DNA of 64,000 nucleotides from Bacilli bacterium (GCA_022653695.1 JALCSW010000001.1:301034-365033); one strand, 5' to 3'; positions 53,364 to 62,805 are shown, counted from the first letter of the stretch. Notes: generated by a model not told the origin, from the letters alone. A program made the numbers and translations.

Positions 53364-55751
53364 ATGATCAAGATCCAAAAAAGAGACAATTCGATCGTCG
53401 ACTTCGATTTGAGGAAAATCGAGAACGCGATGAGTCGCGCTTTCGCGCAGGAAGGCAAGGAAACCACCCAGGATGTCCTGGAGCTTCTAGCGATCCGCGT
53501 GACCGCCGACTTCAACAAGAAAATCAAGAACGGAATCATCAGAGTCGAGGATGTCCAAGACAGCGTCGAGATCGTTCTCGTCGAAAGCGGATACGTCGAC
53601 GTCGCGCGCTCCTACATGGATTATAGAAAACGCCATCAGGAACTTCGCGAGATCAAGAACACGGAACTTAACTATGCCTCGGTCGTCGACAACTACCTCA
53701 AGGTCAACGATTGGCGCGTCAAAGAGAACTCGACCGTCACTTATTCTGTCGGCGGCCTTATCCTTTCCAATTCCGGCGCCGTGACAGCCAATTATTGGCT
53801 CAGCCAAATTTACGATAAGGAAGTGGCCGACGCCCACCGCAACGCGGACATGCACATCCATGACCTTTCGATGCTTACCGGATACTGCGCCGGCTGGTCG
53901 CTCAAGCAGCTCATCAAGGAAGGCTTAGGCGGCGTCACGGGTAAAATCACCTCGGCTCCGGCCAAGCACCTCATGACCCTTTGCAACCAAATGGTCAATT
54001 TCCTTGGAATCATGCAAAACGAATGGGCCGGTGCGCAGGCGTTCAGTTCTTTCGACACTTATCTGGCTCCCTTCGCGAAAGCCGACCACCTGAGTTATAA
54101 AGAGGTGAAGCAAGCCATCCAATCCTTCATTTACGGCGTCAACACCCCATCGCGTTGGGGAACCCAAGCCCCTTTTACCAATATAACCATCGACTGGACC
54201 GTGCCTGACGACATGGCCGAGCTCAACTGCATCGTCGGGGGCAAGGAAATGCCTTTCAAGTACAAGGATTGCACCGAAGAGATGGCCATGGTCAACAAAG
54301 CCTTCATCGAGGTCATGATCGAAGGCGACGCCAACGGCCGCGGGTTCCAGTACCCGATCCCAACCTACTCCATCACCAAGGATTTCAATTGGGGCGAGAC
54401 CGAGAACAACAAACTGCTTTTCACGATGACCGCCAAATACGGCACCCCGTACTTTTCGAATTACATCAATAGCGACATGAAGCCGAGCGACGTCCGCAGC
54501 ATGTGCTGCCGCCTCCGCCTCGATCTCCGCGAACTCCGAAAAAAGAGCGGCGGTTACTTCGGTTCTGGCGAATCGACGGGATCCATCGGCGTCGTCACGC
54601 TCAATATGCCGCGCCTCGCCTATTTGGCGACCGACAAAACCGACTTCTTCGCGCGCCTTGATCACCTGATGGATGTCGCGGCCCGGTCGCTTGACACCAA
54701 GAGGAAAACCATCACCGCCCTCCTCGAGGGAGGCCTATATCCGTACACGCGCCATTACCTTGGATCCTTTAAAAACCACTTCTCGACCATCGGCCTCGTC
54801 GGCATGAACGAAGCCTGCCTCAACGCCCGCTGGATAAAAAAGGATCTGACCGACGAGGAAGCCCAGGCTTTTACTGTCGAGACCCTCAACCATATGAGAA
54901 GCCGCCTTTCCGATTACCAGGAGCGGTACGGCGATCTCTTCAACCTCGAGGCCACCCCGGCCGAGTCGACCGCCTATCGCCTCGCCAAGCACGACCGCGA
55001 ACGCTATCCGGACATCATAACGGCCGGCAAGGCGGGCGAGACCCCGTATTACACGAACAGCTCGCACCTTCCGGTAGGCTATACCAGCGACATCTTCCAA
55101 GCCCTTGACATCGAGGACCGTTTCCAGACGCTTTACACCTCCGGAACCGTTTTCCATGCCTTCCTTGGCCAAAAACTTCCGAATTACCAAAGCTGCATGA
55201 AACTCGTCCATAAAATCGCCGAGAATTACAAACTCCCCTATTACACCATCAGCCCGACCTACTCGGTTTGCCAAGACCATGGCTATATCTCCGGCGAAGT
55301 TTGGAAGTGCCCCATTTGCGGAAAAGACACCGAAGTCTACTCCCGCATCACCGGTTACTACCGCCCAGTCAAGAACTGGAATGAGGGCAAATCCCAGGAA
55401 TTCAAGGACCGACGGACCTACATTATCGAAAACGGCGAGGATCCGCTTCCCAAAAGCGGCCTAACCCGCCCTCTCCGCCGAGAAAGCAGCCAAGCTCCGA
55501 AGGTGACGGAACTCATGCTTTTCACCTCGCCCACTTGCCCAAACTGCAAGATGGCCAAAATGATGCTCGATAAGGAAGGCATTAAGTATCGTAACGTCGA
55601 CGCGACGAGCGAAAAGGACGCCACGATAGCTTATGGCGTCACGAAGGCGCCGACCCTTCTCGTGCCTGACGGCGACTCCTTCGACGTCTACGAAAACGCC
55701 TCGCTGATCCGCGGCTATATCGAAAAGGCAAAAGGAAACGATGCGGCCTGA
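53364..55751 (+). CDS. nrdD: Anaerobic ribonucleoside-triphosphate reductase with fused glutaredoxin-like domain
   Basis: 795-residue class III reductase. N-terminal ATP-cone (IQKRDNSIVDFDLRKIENAMSRAF), catalytic barrel (TGYCAGWSLKQLI; STGSIGVVTLNMPRLAY), zinc site (CQDHG ... CPICGKDTE) and glycyl-radical motif SRITGYYRP near residue 670. After a linker, residues about 715-795 form a glutaredoxin/NrdH-like domain (LMLFTSPTCPNCKMAKMMLD). This suggests reduction by thioredoxin reductase rather than formate. Overlaps trxB by 11 bp. Confidence 0.95.
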   Translation: MIKIQKRDNSIVDFDLRKIENAMSRAFAQEGKETTQDVLELLAIRVTADFNKKIKNGIIRVEDVQDSVEIVLVESGYVDVARSYMDYRKRHQELREIKNTELNYASVVDNYLKVNDWRVKENSTVTYSVGGLILSNSGAVTANYWLSQIYDKEVADAHRNADMHIHDLSMLTGYCAGWSLKQLIKEGLGGVTGKITSAPAKHLMTLCNQMVNFLGIMQNEWAGAQAFSSFDTYLAPFAKADHLSYKEVKQAIQSFIYGVNTPSRWGTQAPFTNITIDWTVPDDMAELNCIVGGKEMPFKYKDCTEEMAMVNKAFIEVMIEGDANGRGFQYPIPTYSITKDFNWGETENNKLLFTMTAKYGTPYFSNYINSDMKPSDVRSMCCRLRLDLRELRKKSGGYFGSGESTGSIGVVTLNMPRLAYLATDKTDFFARLDHLMDVAARSLDTKRKTITALLEGGLYPYTRHYLGSFKNHFSTIGLVGMNEACLNARWIKKDLTDEEAQAFTVETLNHMRSRLSDYQERYGDLFNLEATPAESTAYRLAKHDRERYPDIITAGKAGETPYYTNSSHLPVGYTSDIFQALDIEDRFQTLYTSGTVFHAFLGQKLPNYQSCMKLVHKIAENYKLPYYTISPTYSVCQDHGYISGEVWKCPICGKDTEVYSRITGYYRPVKNWNEGKSQEFKDRRTYIIENGEDPLPKSGLTRPLRRESSQAPKVTELMLFTSPTCPNCKMAKMMLDKEGIKYRNVDATSEKDATIAYGVTKAPTLLVPDGDSFDVYENASLIRGYIEKAKGNDAA

Positions 55752-56658
55752 CGTGCTTATTATCGGAGGCGGCCCGTCAGCGATGACGGCCGCCCTTTAT
55801 TCTTTGCGGGCCGGAAAAAGCGCCACCATCATCGAAAAAGAGCATTTCGGCGGACAAATCGCCGACTCCCCGCGCGTTGAGAACTTTCCGGGCCGAAAAT
55901 CAGTTTCCGGCCTCGATCTTTCAAACGATATGTTTGAGCAAATCGCCGCCCTGGGAGCCTCTTTCGAGATGGACGAGGCGAAATCACTTCTTAAGGATGG
56001 CGACCATTTCAGGATCGAAGGCGGTTTCGGAACCTACGAAGGCTCCAGCGTCATCATCGCCACCGGCGTCAAGCACCGCAAATTGGGCCTTGAAGGCGAG
56101 GACAGGCTCCTTGGGCACGGCGTCAGTTACTGCGCCGTCTGCGACGGGGCTTTCTACGCAGGGAAAGACGCGCTCGTCATCGGAGACGCCAACAGCGCCC
56201 TTCAATACGCCATCATGCTCGCCTCCTACTGCCGCAAGGTCACCGTCGTAACCCTCTTTAAGGGATTCTTCGCCGACCCGATCCTCGTCAAAGGCCTTTT
56301 GAGGCTTCATAACATCGAGGTTTTCCATAACTATAGCGGCCTTTCCTTCAACGGCGAGAAGGAATTGGCCTCCGTCACGTTCGAGGACACCGGAAGCAAA
56401 GAGAAAAGGGATTTCCCATGCGCGGGCGCCTTCGTCGCGATTGGCCAAATCCCCGACAATGAGCGGTTCGCCAACGCCGTGGACCTCGTCAACGGCTACA
56501 TCGTCACGGACGAAGACATGGCCACGAGGACCCCAGGCGTTTTCGCCGCCGGGGATTGCCGAGCCAAAAGATGCCGGCAACTCACCACCGCATGCAACGA
56601 CGGGGCCATCGCCAGCCTCTCGGCCGCCCGATACCTCTTCGCGAAGGATCAATCGTAG
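55741..56658 (+). CDS. trxB: Thioredoxin reductase-like flavoprotein
   Basis: 305-residue FAD/NAD(P)H enzyme: IIGGGPSAMTAALYSLRAGKSATIIEKEHFGGQI, redox pair SYCAVCDGAFY, and GVFAAGDCRAKRCRQLTTACNDGAIAS at the end. The second nucleotide motif reads VIGDANSALQYA, less Gly-rich than usual GGGNSA. It starts inside nrdD, so it very likely reduces the glutaredoxin-like domain of NrdD. A formal TrxB or NrdH-reductase role needs biochemistry. Confidence 0.92.
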   Translation: MRPDVLIIGGGPSAMTAALYSLRAGKSATIIEKEHFGGQIADSPRVENFPGRKSVSGLDLSNDMFEQIAALGASFEMDEAKSLLKDGDHFRIEGGFGTYEGSSVIIATGVKHRKLGLEGEDRLLGHGVSYCAVCDGAFYAGKDALVIGDANSALQYAIMLASYCRKVTVVTLFKGFFADPILVKGLLRLHNIEVFHNYSGLSFNGEKELASVTFEDTGSKEKRDFPCAGAFVAIGQIPDNERFANAVDLVNGYIVTDEDMATRTPGVFAAGDCRAKRCRQLTTACNDGAIASLSAARYLFAKDQS

Positions 56659-57344
56659 CCGCGCAAAAACGCCGCCCTTACACGCTTGCCGACGATGGCC
56701 TTGGCTTCCAAGGCCTTTTCTTTGGGAATCATGTGCAAACCATGGCTTATGCAGTTTTCGCTGTCGACGTAGCGTTGGATAAAATAACGGTCCGCGCCTT
56801 CGAGCCACACCCCGATTTCCTCGAAATCCTTCATCGTGTGGTATTCTTCGATCGCGGTCGTCCGAAATTCGTAAGGAAGGCTCCCGCGAATCAAAAAGGC
56901 GATCGATTCGCCGATGGCTTTCATGTCGGCTTCAAGGCTTCCGACCGTCATCGCGTATTTCTCGGGGCTGTTTTTGATGTCCATCGCCACATAATCGACA
57001 AGACCTTCGGAAACGAGTTTTTTTAGAACCGCGGGCCGCGACCCGTTCGAATCGAGTTTCACTTTGTAACCAAGCGATTTGATGTCGTGAAGTTTGCTTT
57101 CCAAATCGTCCATAAGCGTGGGCTCTCCGCCCGTGACGCAGACGGCATCGAGGACGCCGCGGCGCTTATGGAGATACTTAAGGATATCGGCCCACGCGAT
57201 TTTCGGGGCATGCGCGGGATTTAAAACAAGGGAAGAGTTATGGCAGAACGGGCAACGGAAATTGCATCCGGCGGCAAAAAGGGTCGTCGTGATGTTGTCA
57301 TCGTAGTCAAGAAGCGACAGTTTTTCCCATCCCGAAAAATCCAT
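56649..57344 (-). CDS. nrdG: Anaerobic ribonucleotide reductase activating enzyme NrdG
   Basis: 231-residue radical-SAM activase that installs the glycyl radical on NrdD: CNFRCPFCHNSSLV supplies the [4Fe-4S] Cys triad, then VTGGEPTLMDDLESKL and KLDSNGSRP. It is on the opposite strand, its end overlapping trxB by 10 bp, so it is not co-transcribed with nrdD. TATACT lies 6 nt before the ATG, suggesting a leaderless mRNA. Confidence 0.92.
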   Translation of the reverse strand: MDFSGWEKLSLLDYDDNITTTLFAAGCNFRCPFCHNSSLVLNPAHAPKIAWADILKYLHKRRGVLDAVCVTGGEPTLMDDLESKLHDIKSLGYKVKLDSNGSRPAVLKKLVSEGLVDYVAMDIKNSPEKYAMTVGSLEADMKAIGESIAFLIRGSLPYEFRTTAIEEYHTMKDFEEIGVWLEGADRYFIQRYVDSENCISHGLHMIPKEKALEAKAIVGKRVRAAFLRGYD

Positions 57345-57438
57345 GTGTATAGTATAGCCCTAATCCCAACGCGTTCGGGCGAAAGAAAAGCGAAAGACGG
57401 AAATGCGTGGCTTCCCCCCTCTTTTGAATGCAAAAAAT

Positions 57439-57498
57439 AAAAGTACTTACTAGATTATATCGACACTTCTTGGCAAACGAATAAAAAAGTATCTACTA
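57439..57498. promoter_or_regulatory. Two AGTANNTACT palindromes upstream of tetR-like gene
   Basis: AAAAGTACTTACTA (57439-57452) and AAAAGTATCTACTA (57485-57498) are near-identical 14-mers, each with the palindromic core AGTA-NN-TACT, 46 bp apart between nrdG and the TetR-family gene. Likely autoregulatory operators. Confidence 0.5.
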
Positions 57499-57556
57499 TT
57501 CCTTCGATAAAATGCAATAATTTTCAATATCGGTTTCAGAAAGGCCGACGCAGAAA

Positions 57557-58138
57557 ATGGCATATCACGATTTGGGCGACATCGATAACAAGATCATCGA
57601 AGCGACGATTGAGGTCGGCGGAAGCAACCCTTCCAACCATCTTTCGACATCAAGGATCGCCAAGATGTGCGGCGTGAGCGAATTCGTCATCTACAACCAT
57701 TTCGCGACCAAAGAGAATCTGGTGTCTATCGCCGACCATAAGGTCTTTGAGGAAACCACCAAAGAAGCCGATCGCCTCATCGTTGACAGCGACGACGATT
57801 TCGATGCCCTTTGGAACGGCATGGTGAACTTCTTTCTCGCCCGTCCCGTCTATACGGCTTTCGAAATCAATTATGGGCACATGTTCCCGCGGGTCACGGA
57901 ATCGCCCAACACTTTGGATTTCCGAGCCGACATGATCGACAATGCCAAAAAATACATGAAAAGCGTCCAATTCGATGAGGACTGGAAATACGGCTACGCG
58001 TGGATGTGGGTTTTCCGCACCATCATCACCTATGCCCAATTCGTCCTCAACAAAAGTTTGGATGACACGGAAGAAACCAGATCCGGCTCGCGTCATTTGG
58101 CGAAAACCGGTTACGTTTCGGTAAAACAGATAAACTGA
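57557..58138 (+). CDS. TetR/AcrR-family regulator
   Basis: 193-residue regulator: N-terminal HTH with LSTSRIAKMCGVSEFVIYNHFATKENLVSIADHKVFEE, then a helical ligand domain. No efflux pump or enzyme is adjacent; the neighbours are nrdG and the McrBC-like pair, both on the other strand, so the targets are unclear. Paired palindromes upstream suggest autorepression. Confidence 0.85.
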   Translation: MAYHDLGDIDNKIIEATIEVGGSNPSNHLSTSRIAKMCGVSEFVIYNHFATKENLVSIADHKVFEETTKEADRLIVDSDDDFDALWNGMVNFFLARPVYTAFEINYGHMFPRVTESPNTLDFRADMIDNAKKYMKSVQFDEDWKYGYAWMWVFRTIITYAQFVLNKSLDDTEETRSGSRHLAKTGYVSVKQIN

Positions 58139-58226
58139 TTCGGGTAGCCGATCGCCTTTTCTTTAATAAAGGGCTATCAAAAAGAAAAAAGATGAGTTTT
58201 TCGAACGAGAGCCCCGCGAATCGGGC

Positions 58227-59813
58227 TTAAGCAATCCTGCGGGTCGAATAGCGTTTCTTTTTGTGGACTTTCCCGCATATGGGGCAAACGATCTCGCCCT
58301 TTTCGTCAATCGGGGTGATGTTCCGAAAATGAAGCAAGGCTTCCGCTTTCCGTTTATAGAGCCACTCCTCATCCTTCGAGAAATCGCTCTTTCTGATTGG
58401 CTCGGGGCGCTTGCCGTCGATGGTGGTGTAAATATAGGGCGTCCCGTCATCGCACCTGGCGTCGACGATTCGGGTATGGCACCGATCGCACTCATCGTAG
58501 CCTTCCTTGTCGTTATGGGTGAGGCTGCCTTCGCAAAAGGGGCAATCCTTCCGTTCGGGGTCGCAATAGATCATGGCGCGCAGAAGAACTTGCTGCAAGC
58601 GGCGGAAGGACTCAACGTTCTCAGGGGAAAGAAAGATGGCTTTGGGGTTCCCGATTTCCTTTTCGTAAGGAGTGCAGGGGATGACCTCGTCAAACGAAGC
58701 GGAAACACCCGGCGAGGCCAACGGATCGGTTAGTTCGAACCCCACCTCCGGAACGAGAAGGATAGTCCTCTCCTTCTTTTTGCGGACGCGAAGGAAAACC
58801 CCTTTGCCCCGTTCGTCGATAAGGCGAGCCGTCCAGCCTTTGAACGCCATGACGATATCGAGGCCCTCGGTCTTGATCGGGGCCGAAAGGCTGGTCGCGA
58901 AACTGAAGCTCTGCAACGCGAAAACCAGCAGATACTCCACGTATTCGTAATATGTTAGACGGAGGGCGCCAAGGTCAACGGGAACGGCCCTTTCATCCTT
59001 GCCGTGACCTTTTTCAAGCATCCATTTCTCAAGACGATAAACTTGCCGGTAGTCCTTTTGCATAAGGAAGATATTCGTCTTCCGCAACGGGAGTTTCCTG
59101 TTTCTGACTTTGTTGAGGCGATAAACCGGCTTATGAAGGCGTGGGACGATAACGGCCGAAATTGCTTTCATCTTCTCGTAGATTCGCTTCGCGGAGGCAT
59201 AGTATTTGTCGAAATAGCGCACATACCCCATGTGAAGTTTGCCGATCGAAAGAAAGTAGTTGAGATGGTTGACCCGTTCGAGCAAATTGAATTCGATCGT
59301 CTCGTTGGCGTACACCAAATCCCTCAATAGGGAAACGCCGTTTCGAGCGAACGAGAGAATCGAATCAACGAGATTGCAAAAAACGAGATTCTCGTAAATC
59401 GCGTAATCGTCCAAATAGACGCGGGTGAGGAGTTTCTCGGGTTTCAGACCCTTCGCGGTAATGTCGTTGACATTCTCCGTGTGGGCGCCCAAATGCTGAA
59501 TGGTCGCCTGGTTGATGATGCGGACGTTCTCGACGGGAAGGACCTCATCGGCGTCGGTCAGATTGATAATGGGTTTGGCGAAGATCCGCTTCAAGGCCGG
59601 CAAGGCGGCCTCGATTCGGTCGCAGGTCTCCTCCATGGTGAAGAAATCCAAGTCCGGCTCGATTGAAAAAAGAGGCAAATCGTGAACCGAATGATAATTG
59701 AAATCCTTTACGGTCAAAGAGGCGTGTTTGGCGCTGAAAGAGGCGATGGGGCCAAGGACCGACTCCAATCGTCGGTATTCCTTTTGGTGGGGTTGATAGG
59801 CGACTTTCGGCAT
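58227..59813 (-). CDS. McrC/DUF2357-like protein with zinc ribbons, partner of the membrane AAA+ protein
   Basis: 528 residues. The segment LLTRVYLDDYAIYENLVFCNLVDSIL and the all-helical middle recall the DUF2357/McrC-like partners of McrB-type ATPases; this is an inference by pattern and context. The C-terminus has Cys pairs (CPFCEGSL, CDRCHTRIVDARC, and a later CPICGK), probably zinc ribbons. I see no convincing PD-(D/E)xK nuclease core. Start MPKVAYQ is 1 nt after the ATPase stop, with GAGG upstream. Confidence 0.6.
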   Translation of the reverse strand: MPKVAYQPHQKEYRRLESVLGPIASFSAKHASLTVKDFNYHSVHDLPLFSIEPDLDFFTMEETCDRIEAALPALKRIFAKPIINLTDADEVLPVENVRIINQATIQHLGAHTENVNDITAKGLKPEKLLTRVYLDDYAIYENLVFCNLVDSILSFARNGVSLLRDLVYANETIEFNLLERVNHLNYFLSIGKLHMGYVRYFDKYYASAKRIYEKMKAISAVIVPRLHKPVYRLNKVRNRKLPLRKTNIFLMQKDYRQVYRLEKWMLEKGHGKDERAVPVDLGALRLTYYEYVEYLLVFALQSFSFATSLSAPIKTEGLDIVMAFKGWTARLIDERGKGVFLRVRKKKERTILLVPEVGFELTDPLASPGVSASFDEVIPCTPYEKEIGNPKAIFLSPENVESFRRLQQVLLRAMIYCDPERKDCPFCEGSLTHNDKEGYDECDRCHTRIVDARCDDGTPYIYTTIDGKRPEPIRKSDFSKDEEWLYKRKAEALLHFRNITPIDEKGEIVCPICGKVHKKKRYSTRRIA

Positions 59814-59814
59814 A

Positions 59815-62487
59815 TCAGTCCTCATTCAGTTTGCCGATGAAATCCGCGCATCGGGCCAAACCCAAATCGGCGAACTGACGAACCAGTTCCTCTTTGTCGT
59901 CAATGGTCTTCACCTCAAGCTTAGCCACGACCTTACTGAGCAAAATCGTCTCGACGGCTTGGTCTTGGACGTTCCTTCCGGGGAAACACTCTTCATAAAT
60001 ATTCACGAAATCCTCGATTTGACGAAGGATGCGGTTGCCAAACGAGATGTTGAAAGGCGACAGCAACCCCTCGACGTTCTTGATGAGTTCGTTGCCTTCG
60101 GCGTCGAAAGTGCCTTTCGCCTTGGCGCTCTCATAAAGCGAAAGAAGGGTCTGGGCTGAGTAGAATTGCTGAGGGATGGGGTTGCCATAATCGCGGACTT
60201 TCGGGGCCCGCTTATTGAAATTCATGGTATGGGCGCGATCGTAAACCTTGTCGGAGATAACGAAGGTGGACTCATCGCGGTTGGCCGTTCCGACGAACCA
60301 TACGTTCGACGGCACTTTAAGAACGCTGCCGTCCTTAAGGGCCTTGTATTCGCGCCAAAGGCCGCCATCCTTTGCCCGCAGGTTGATATTAAGAAGCTTC
60401 AGCTCGCGCTTATCGGGTTCGTTCTCCATAAGGGAAAGGAAGTCCGAGAAATAATACTCGATGCGCGAAAGGTTCATCTCGTCGAGAACGATGAACGTCG
60501 GGATTTCCTTGTTGAGGTTGGCCGCGTAAAGGGCTTGGGTGAATTTCTTCGGGGTGAATTTCTCCGAGAACTCGTTGTAATAGCCGAGCAATTCGTTTTT
60601 GTCCTTCCATGAGGACTCGACTTCGATAAGGTCGCATTGGGCGGCGATGGCTTCCGAGAAAATCTTCGGCAAGCTGGTTTTCCCAGTGCCTGACATCCCT
60701 TGAAGGATGCTAAGGCGACAGGCGCCCAAACCCGCGACGAAAGTCGCCATATCCTCATAACTATAGGAAAGGTGAAGACGGCTGTCCTTGGCGTAAGTGA
60801 CCACGAATTTGACGAGACCGCTTAATGAAGGGGCCACCGCCGCGATTGCCTTCCGTTTGGCCAAATCCGCCGCAAATTCGGCTTCCTTTGCGTCGATTTG
60901 AGAAAACGCGGGGCAAGGATCGAAGTGGCCCTCGGCCGTTTCGTCCTCCTCGCCGATAAGCCCCGTTCCCCCCGTACCGCCGCCCCCGGCGAGGTTTGCG
61001 GCTTCCACCGAAAGGTTGCCCCTTTCCCCGTCAAGGGCTTTGCGGATAATCATCACGGCCACGATTACTACATCAACCAACAAACAATAGAAAGCGTCGC
61101 TATGGATGGAATAAGTGTAATCCTTGGTGTAAGCGGGAAAGTAATAGCGGATGACCTCAAGGGTGCTTTCCTCGGTTATTTGGGTGGCGATCGTGAAGTA
61201 AATGCCGGCCACCCCGAAAATGAAAATGAAGAACACATTGACATACGTCACGGCCTTGGCAAGGGCTGGAAAATGCTTGTAACGGGAGAAAAAGCCCGAT
61301 AAAGCGAGAACGAGGCCAATCCCCGAGCAGATGACCATAAGCATGATCCCAAAGGCCAAAACCTGATAACCCGATCCCAAATTGGGGTAATCCTGCAGAA
61401 GTTTAAGGCCCGTCAGCGTCACGTCTTCGCTATAGGCCGTCGAATCGAACTTGACGTCGATGATATTGAAGAAAAGGGAGACGACCGTCACGGCAGTGAC
61501 GAGCAACAGATAGACAAGCGGCTCGATGTCGGTGAAACGGATGTGGCCTTTCCTAGGGGCCTCCACTATCCCGTTGGCCACGTCAAACTGGCCTTTGAGA
61601 ATGGAGAAAGGAAGGGTTAACGCGCAGAAGATGACGAAAGGGATAAAGGAAATCGATTCGCTATAGAACCCCTGAAGGGAATAGGCGAACTGGATGACGT
61701 ACCCCAGCATGAAGAACTCAAACGAAACGGCGACCTCGAGCCACATCAGTTTCCTCGCCATGAGAACGAAACGTTTCTTGTCGCTCCAGAAATAGGAAAG
61801 CGAGGATATGAAGTACAAGAAGAGAATGACGAAGAGGGCGATGTTGATGAGACAGTAAATGGAATCCTCCAAGTAGGCTCTCTCGGAGATGAGGACCTGA
61901 CCTAAAACGCAAACGTGATCAACCGAAGTGGAACCAACCGCGTAAACCGGAACGAACAGGAGGCAAAGAAGCAAACCCAGGAGCCCAATGGCGACCGTGA
62001 CGAGAATGCCAACGGCCGCCCGTTTGGATTCGGGTTTGACAGGCGCGTTCTCAGCCTTGGTTTTCGTTAAAGCCTTGGCACGGACGGAAAGGGCAAACCC
62101 AATGGTCGCGATGACCATTGACAAAAGAATGGGAACGAACAATCCGACCCCAACGGAATGGTAGGCGATCTGAAAACCGAAAAACGCCACCCCGAAAACA
62201 AGGAAATAAACGGCGGAGAAGAAATTGCCGGACGCTTTGTTGCGAATCACCTCAAGGGCGGAAAGGACGAAACCGACGAGACCGACGAAGAAGCCGAACT
62301 TGAGGCAAAGGGCGTAAACGGTCGAGGTTGTGGCTCCCCCTTCTCGAGCTAGCGACCAAATCGAGTAGCCCGCAAGGCCGTTAGACAAGGGCAAAAGAAT
62401 GGCGGAAAGATCCAACGCCAAAGCCAAAACGAAGAGAGCCAAAACGATTGCTCTATAGATACGCGCGTGCTTAAGATTCTTTTCCAT
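59815..62487 (-). CDS. Membrane-anchored McrB-like AAA+ ATPase
   Basis: 890 residues. The first about 480 contain roughly twelve hydrophobic helices. The C-terminal third is an AAA+ domain of the McrB/COG1401 type: Walker A ILQGMSGTGKTSLPKIF, SWKDKNELLGYYNEF, Walker B FIVLDEMNLSRIEYYFSDFL, sensor WFVGTANRDESTF and DRAHTMNFNKRAPK. McrB usually carries an N-terminal DNA-binding domain, not membrane helices. The ATG of MEKNLKHAR is used; a GGGGG/CCCCC hairpin covers the upstream GGAGG. Two-gene operon with the next gene. Confidence 0.85.
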   Translation of the reverse strand: MEKNLKHARIYRAIVLALFVLALALDLSAILLPLSNGLAGYSIWSLAREGGATTSTVYALCLKFGFFVGLVGFVLSALEVIRNKASGNFFSAVYFLVFGVAFFGFQIAYHSVGVGLFVPILLSMVIATIGFALSVRAKALTKTKAENAPVKPESKRAAVGILVTVAIGLLGLLLCLLFVPVYAVGSTSVDHVCVLGQVLISERAYLEDSIYCLINIALFVILFLYFISSLSYFWSDKKRFVLMARKLMWLEVAVSFEFFMLGYVIQFAYSLQGFYSESISFIPFVIFCALTLPFSILKGQFDVANGIVEAPRKGHIRFTDIEPLVYLLLVTAVTVVSLFFNIIDVKFDSTAYSEDVTLTGLKLLQDYPNLGSGYQVLAFGIMLMVICSGIGLVLALSGFFSRYKHFPALAKAVTYVNVFFIFIFGVAGIYFTIATQITEESTLEVIRYYFPAYTKDYTYSIHSDAFYCLLVDVVIVAVMIIRKALDGERGNLSVEAANLAGGGGTGGTGLIGEEDETAEGHFDPCPAFSQIDAKEAEFAADLAKRKAIAAVAPSLSGLVKFVVTYAKDSRLHLSYSYEDMATFVAGLGACRLSILQGMSGTGKTSLPKIFSEAIAAQCDLIEVESSWKDKNELLGYYNEFSEKFTPKKFTQALYAANLNKEIPTFIVLDEMNLSRIEYYFSDFLSLMENEPDKRELKLLNINLRAKDGGLWREYKALKDGSVLKVPSNVWFVGTANRDESTFVISDKVYDRAHTMNFNKRAPKVRDYGNPIPQQFYSAQTLLSLYESAKAKGTFDAEGNELIKNVEGLLSPFNISFGNRILRQIEDFVNIYEECFPGRNVQDQAVETILLSKVVAKLEVKTIDDKEELVRQFADLGLARCADFIGKLNED

Positions 62488-62740
62488 GATTGCATCGGGG
62501 GAACCTCCCCCGCCTATTGGGTTTATGATAACACGATGCGTTCGGTTGGGCGTTATGGAGTGAAAAACCGCCATACATCAGACCGCTTTCGCAAAAGGGG
62601 CGATGGATCGCCCTCGGCGCGGCGCCGCCTTCGCGACGCGGATCCCGGCTTTCTTCTGAGCGCGATCCGTTTGCTCGCGCATGGCGCCGCCGGATAGACG
62701 CCTTACGCACAAACGGATAGGGGGCGCTTGCGTTAGCGTA
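62488..62740. other. Intergenic region rich in GC hairpins
   Basis: Between divergent McrB-like and arsR genes. It contains GGGCGA-TGGA-TCGCCC (62598-62613), CGGATC...GATCCG, and GGCGCCGCC twice. No protein or known RNA is recognised; the 79-aa ORF is not convincing. It may be a decayed sequence or an untranslated RNA. Confidence 0.3.
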
Positions 62741-62790
62741 TTGACTTATGCGGATATGCCAATTATTATATTGACACTCATAAATATGAG
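62741..62790 (+). promoter_or_regulatory. arsR promoter and operator
   Basis: TTGACT (62741-62746), 17-bp spacer, TATTAT (62764-62769). Just downstream is CTCATA-AA-TATGAG (62777-62790), a 14-bp palindrome fitting an ArsR-family operator, and GAGG before the ATG. Confidence 0.7.
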
Positions 62791-62805
62791 AATGAGGAAC
62801 AAGAA

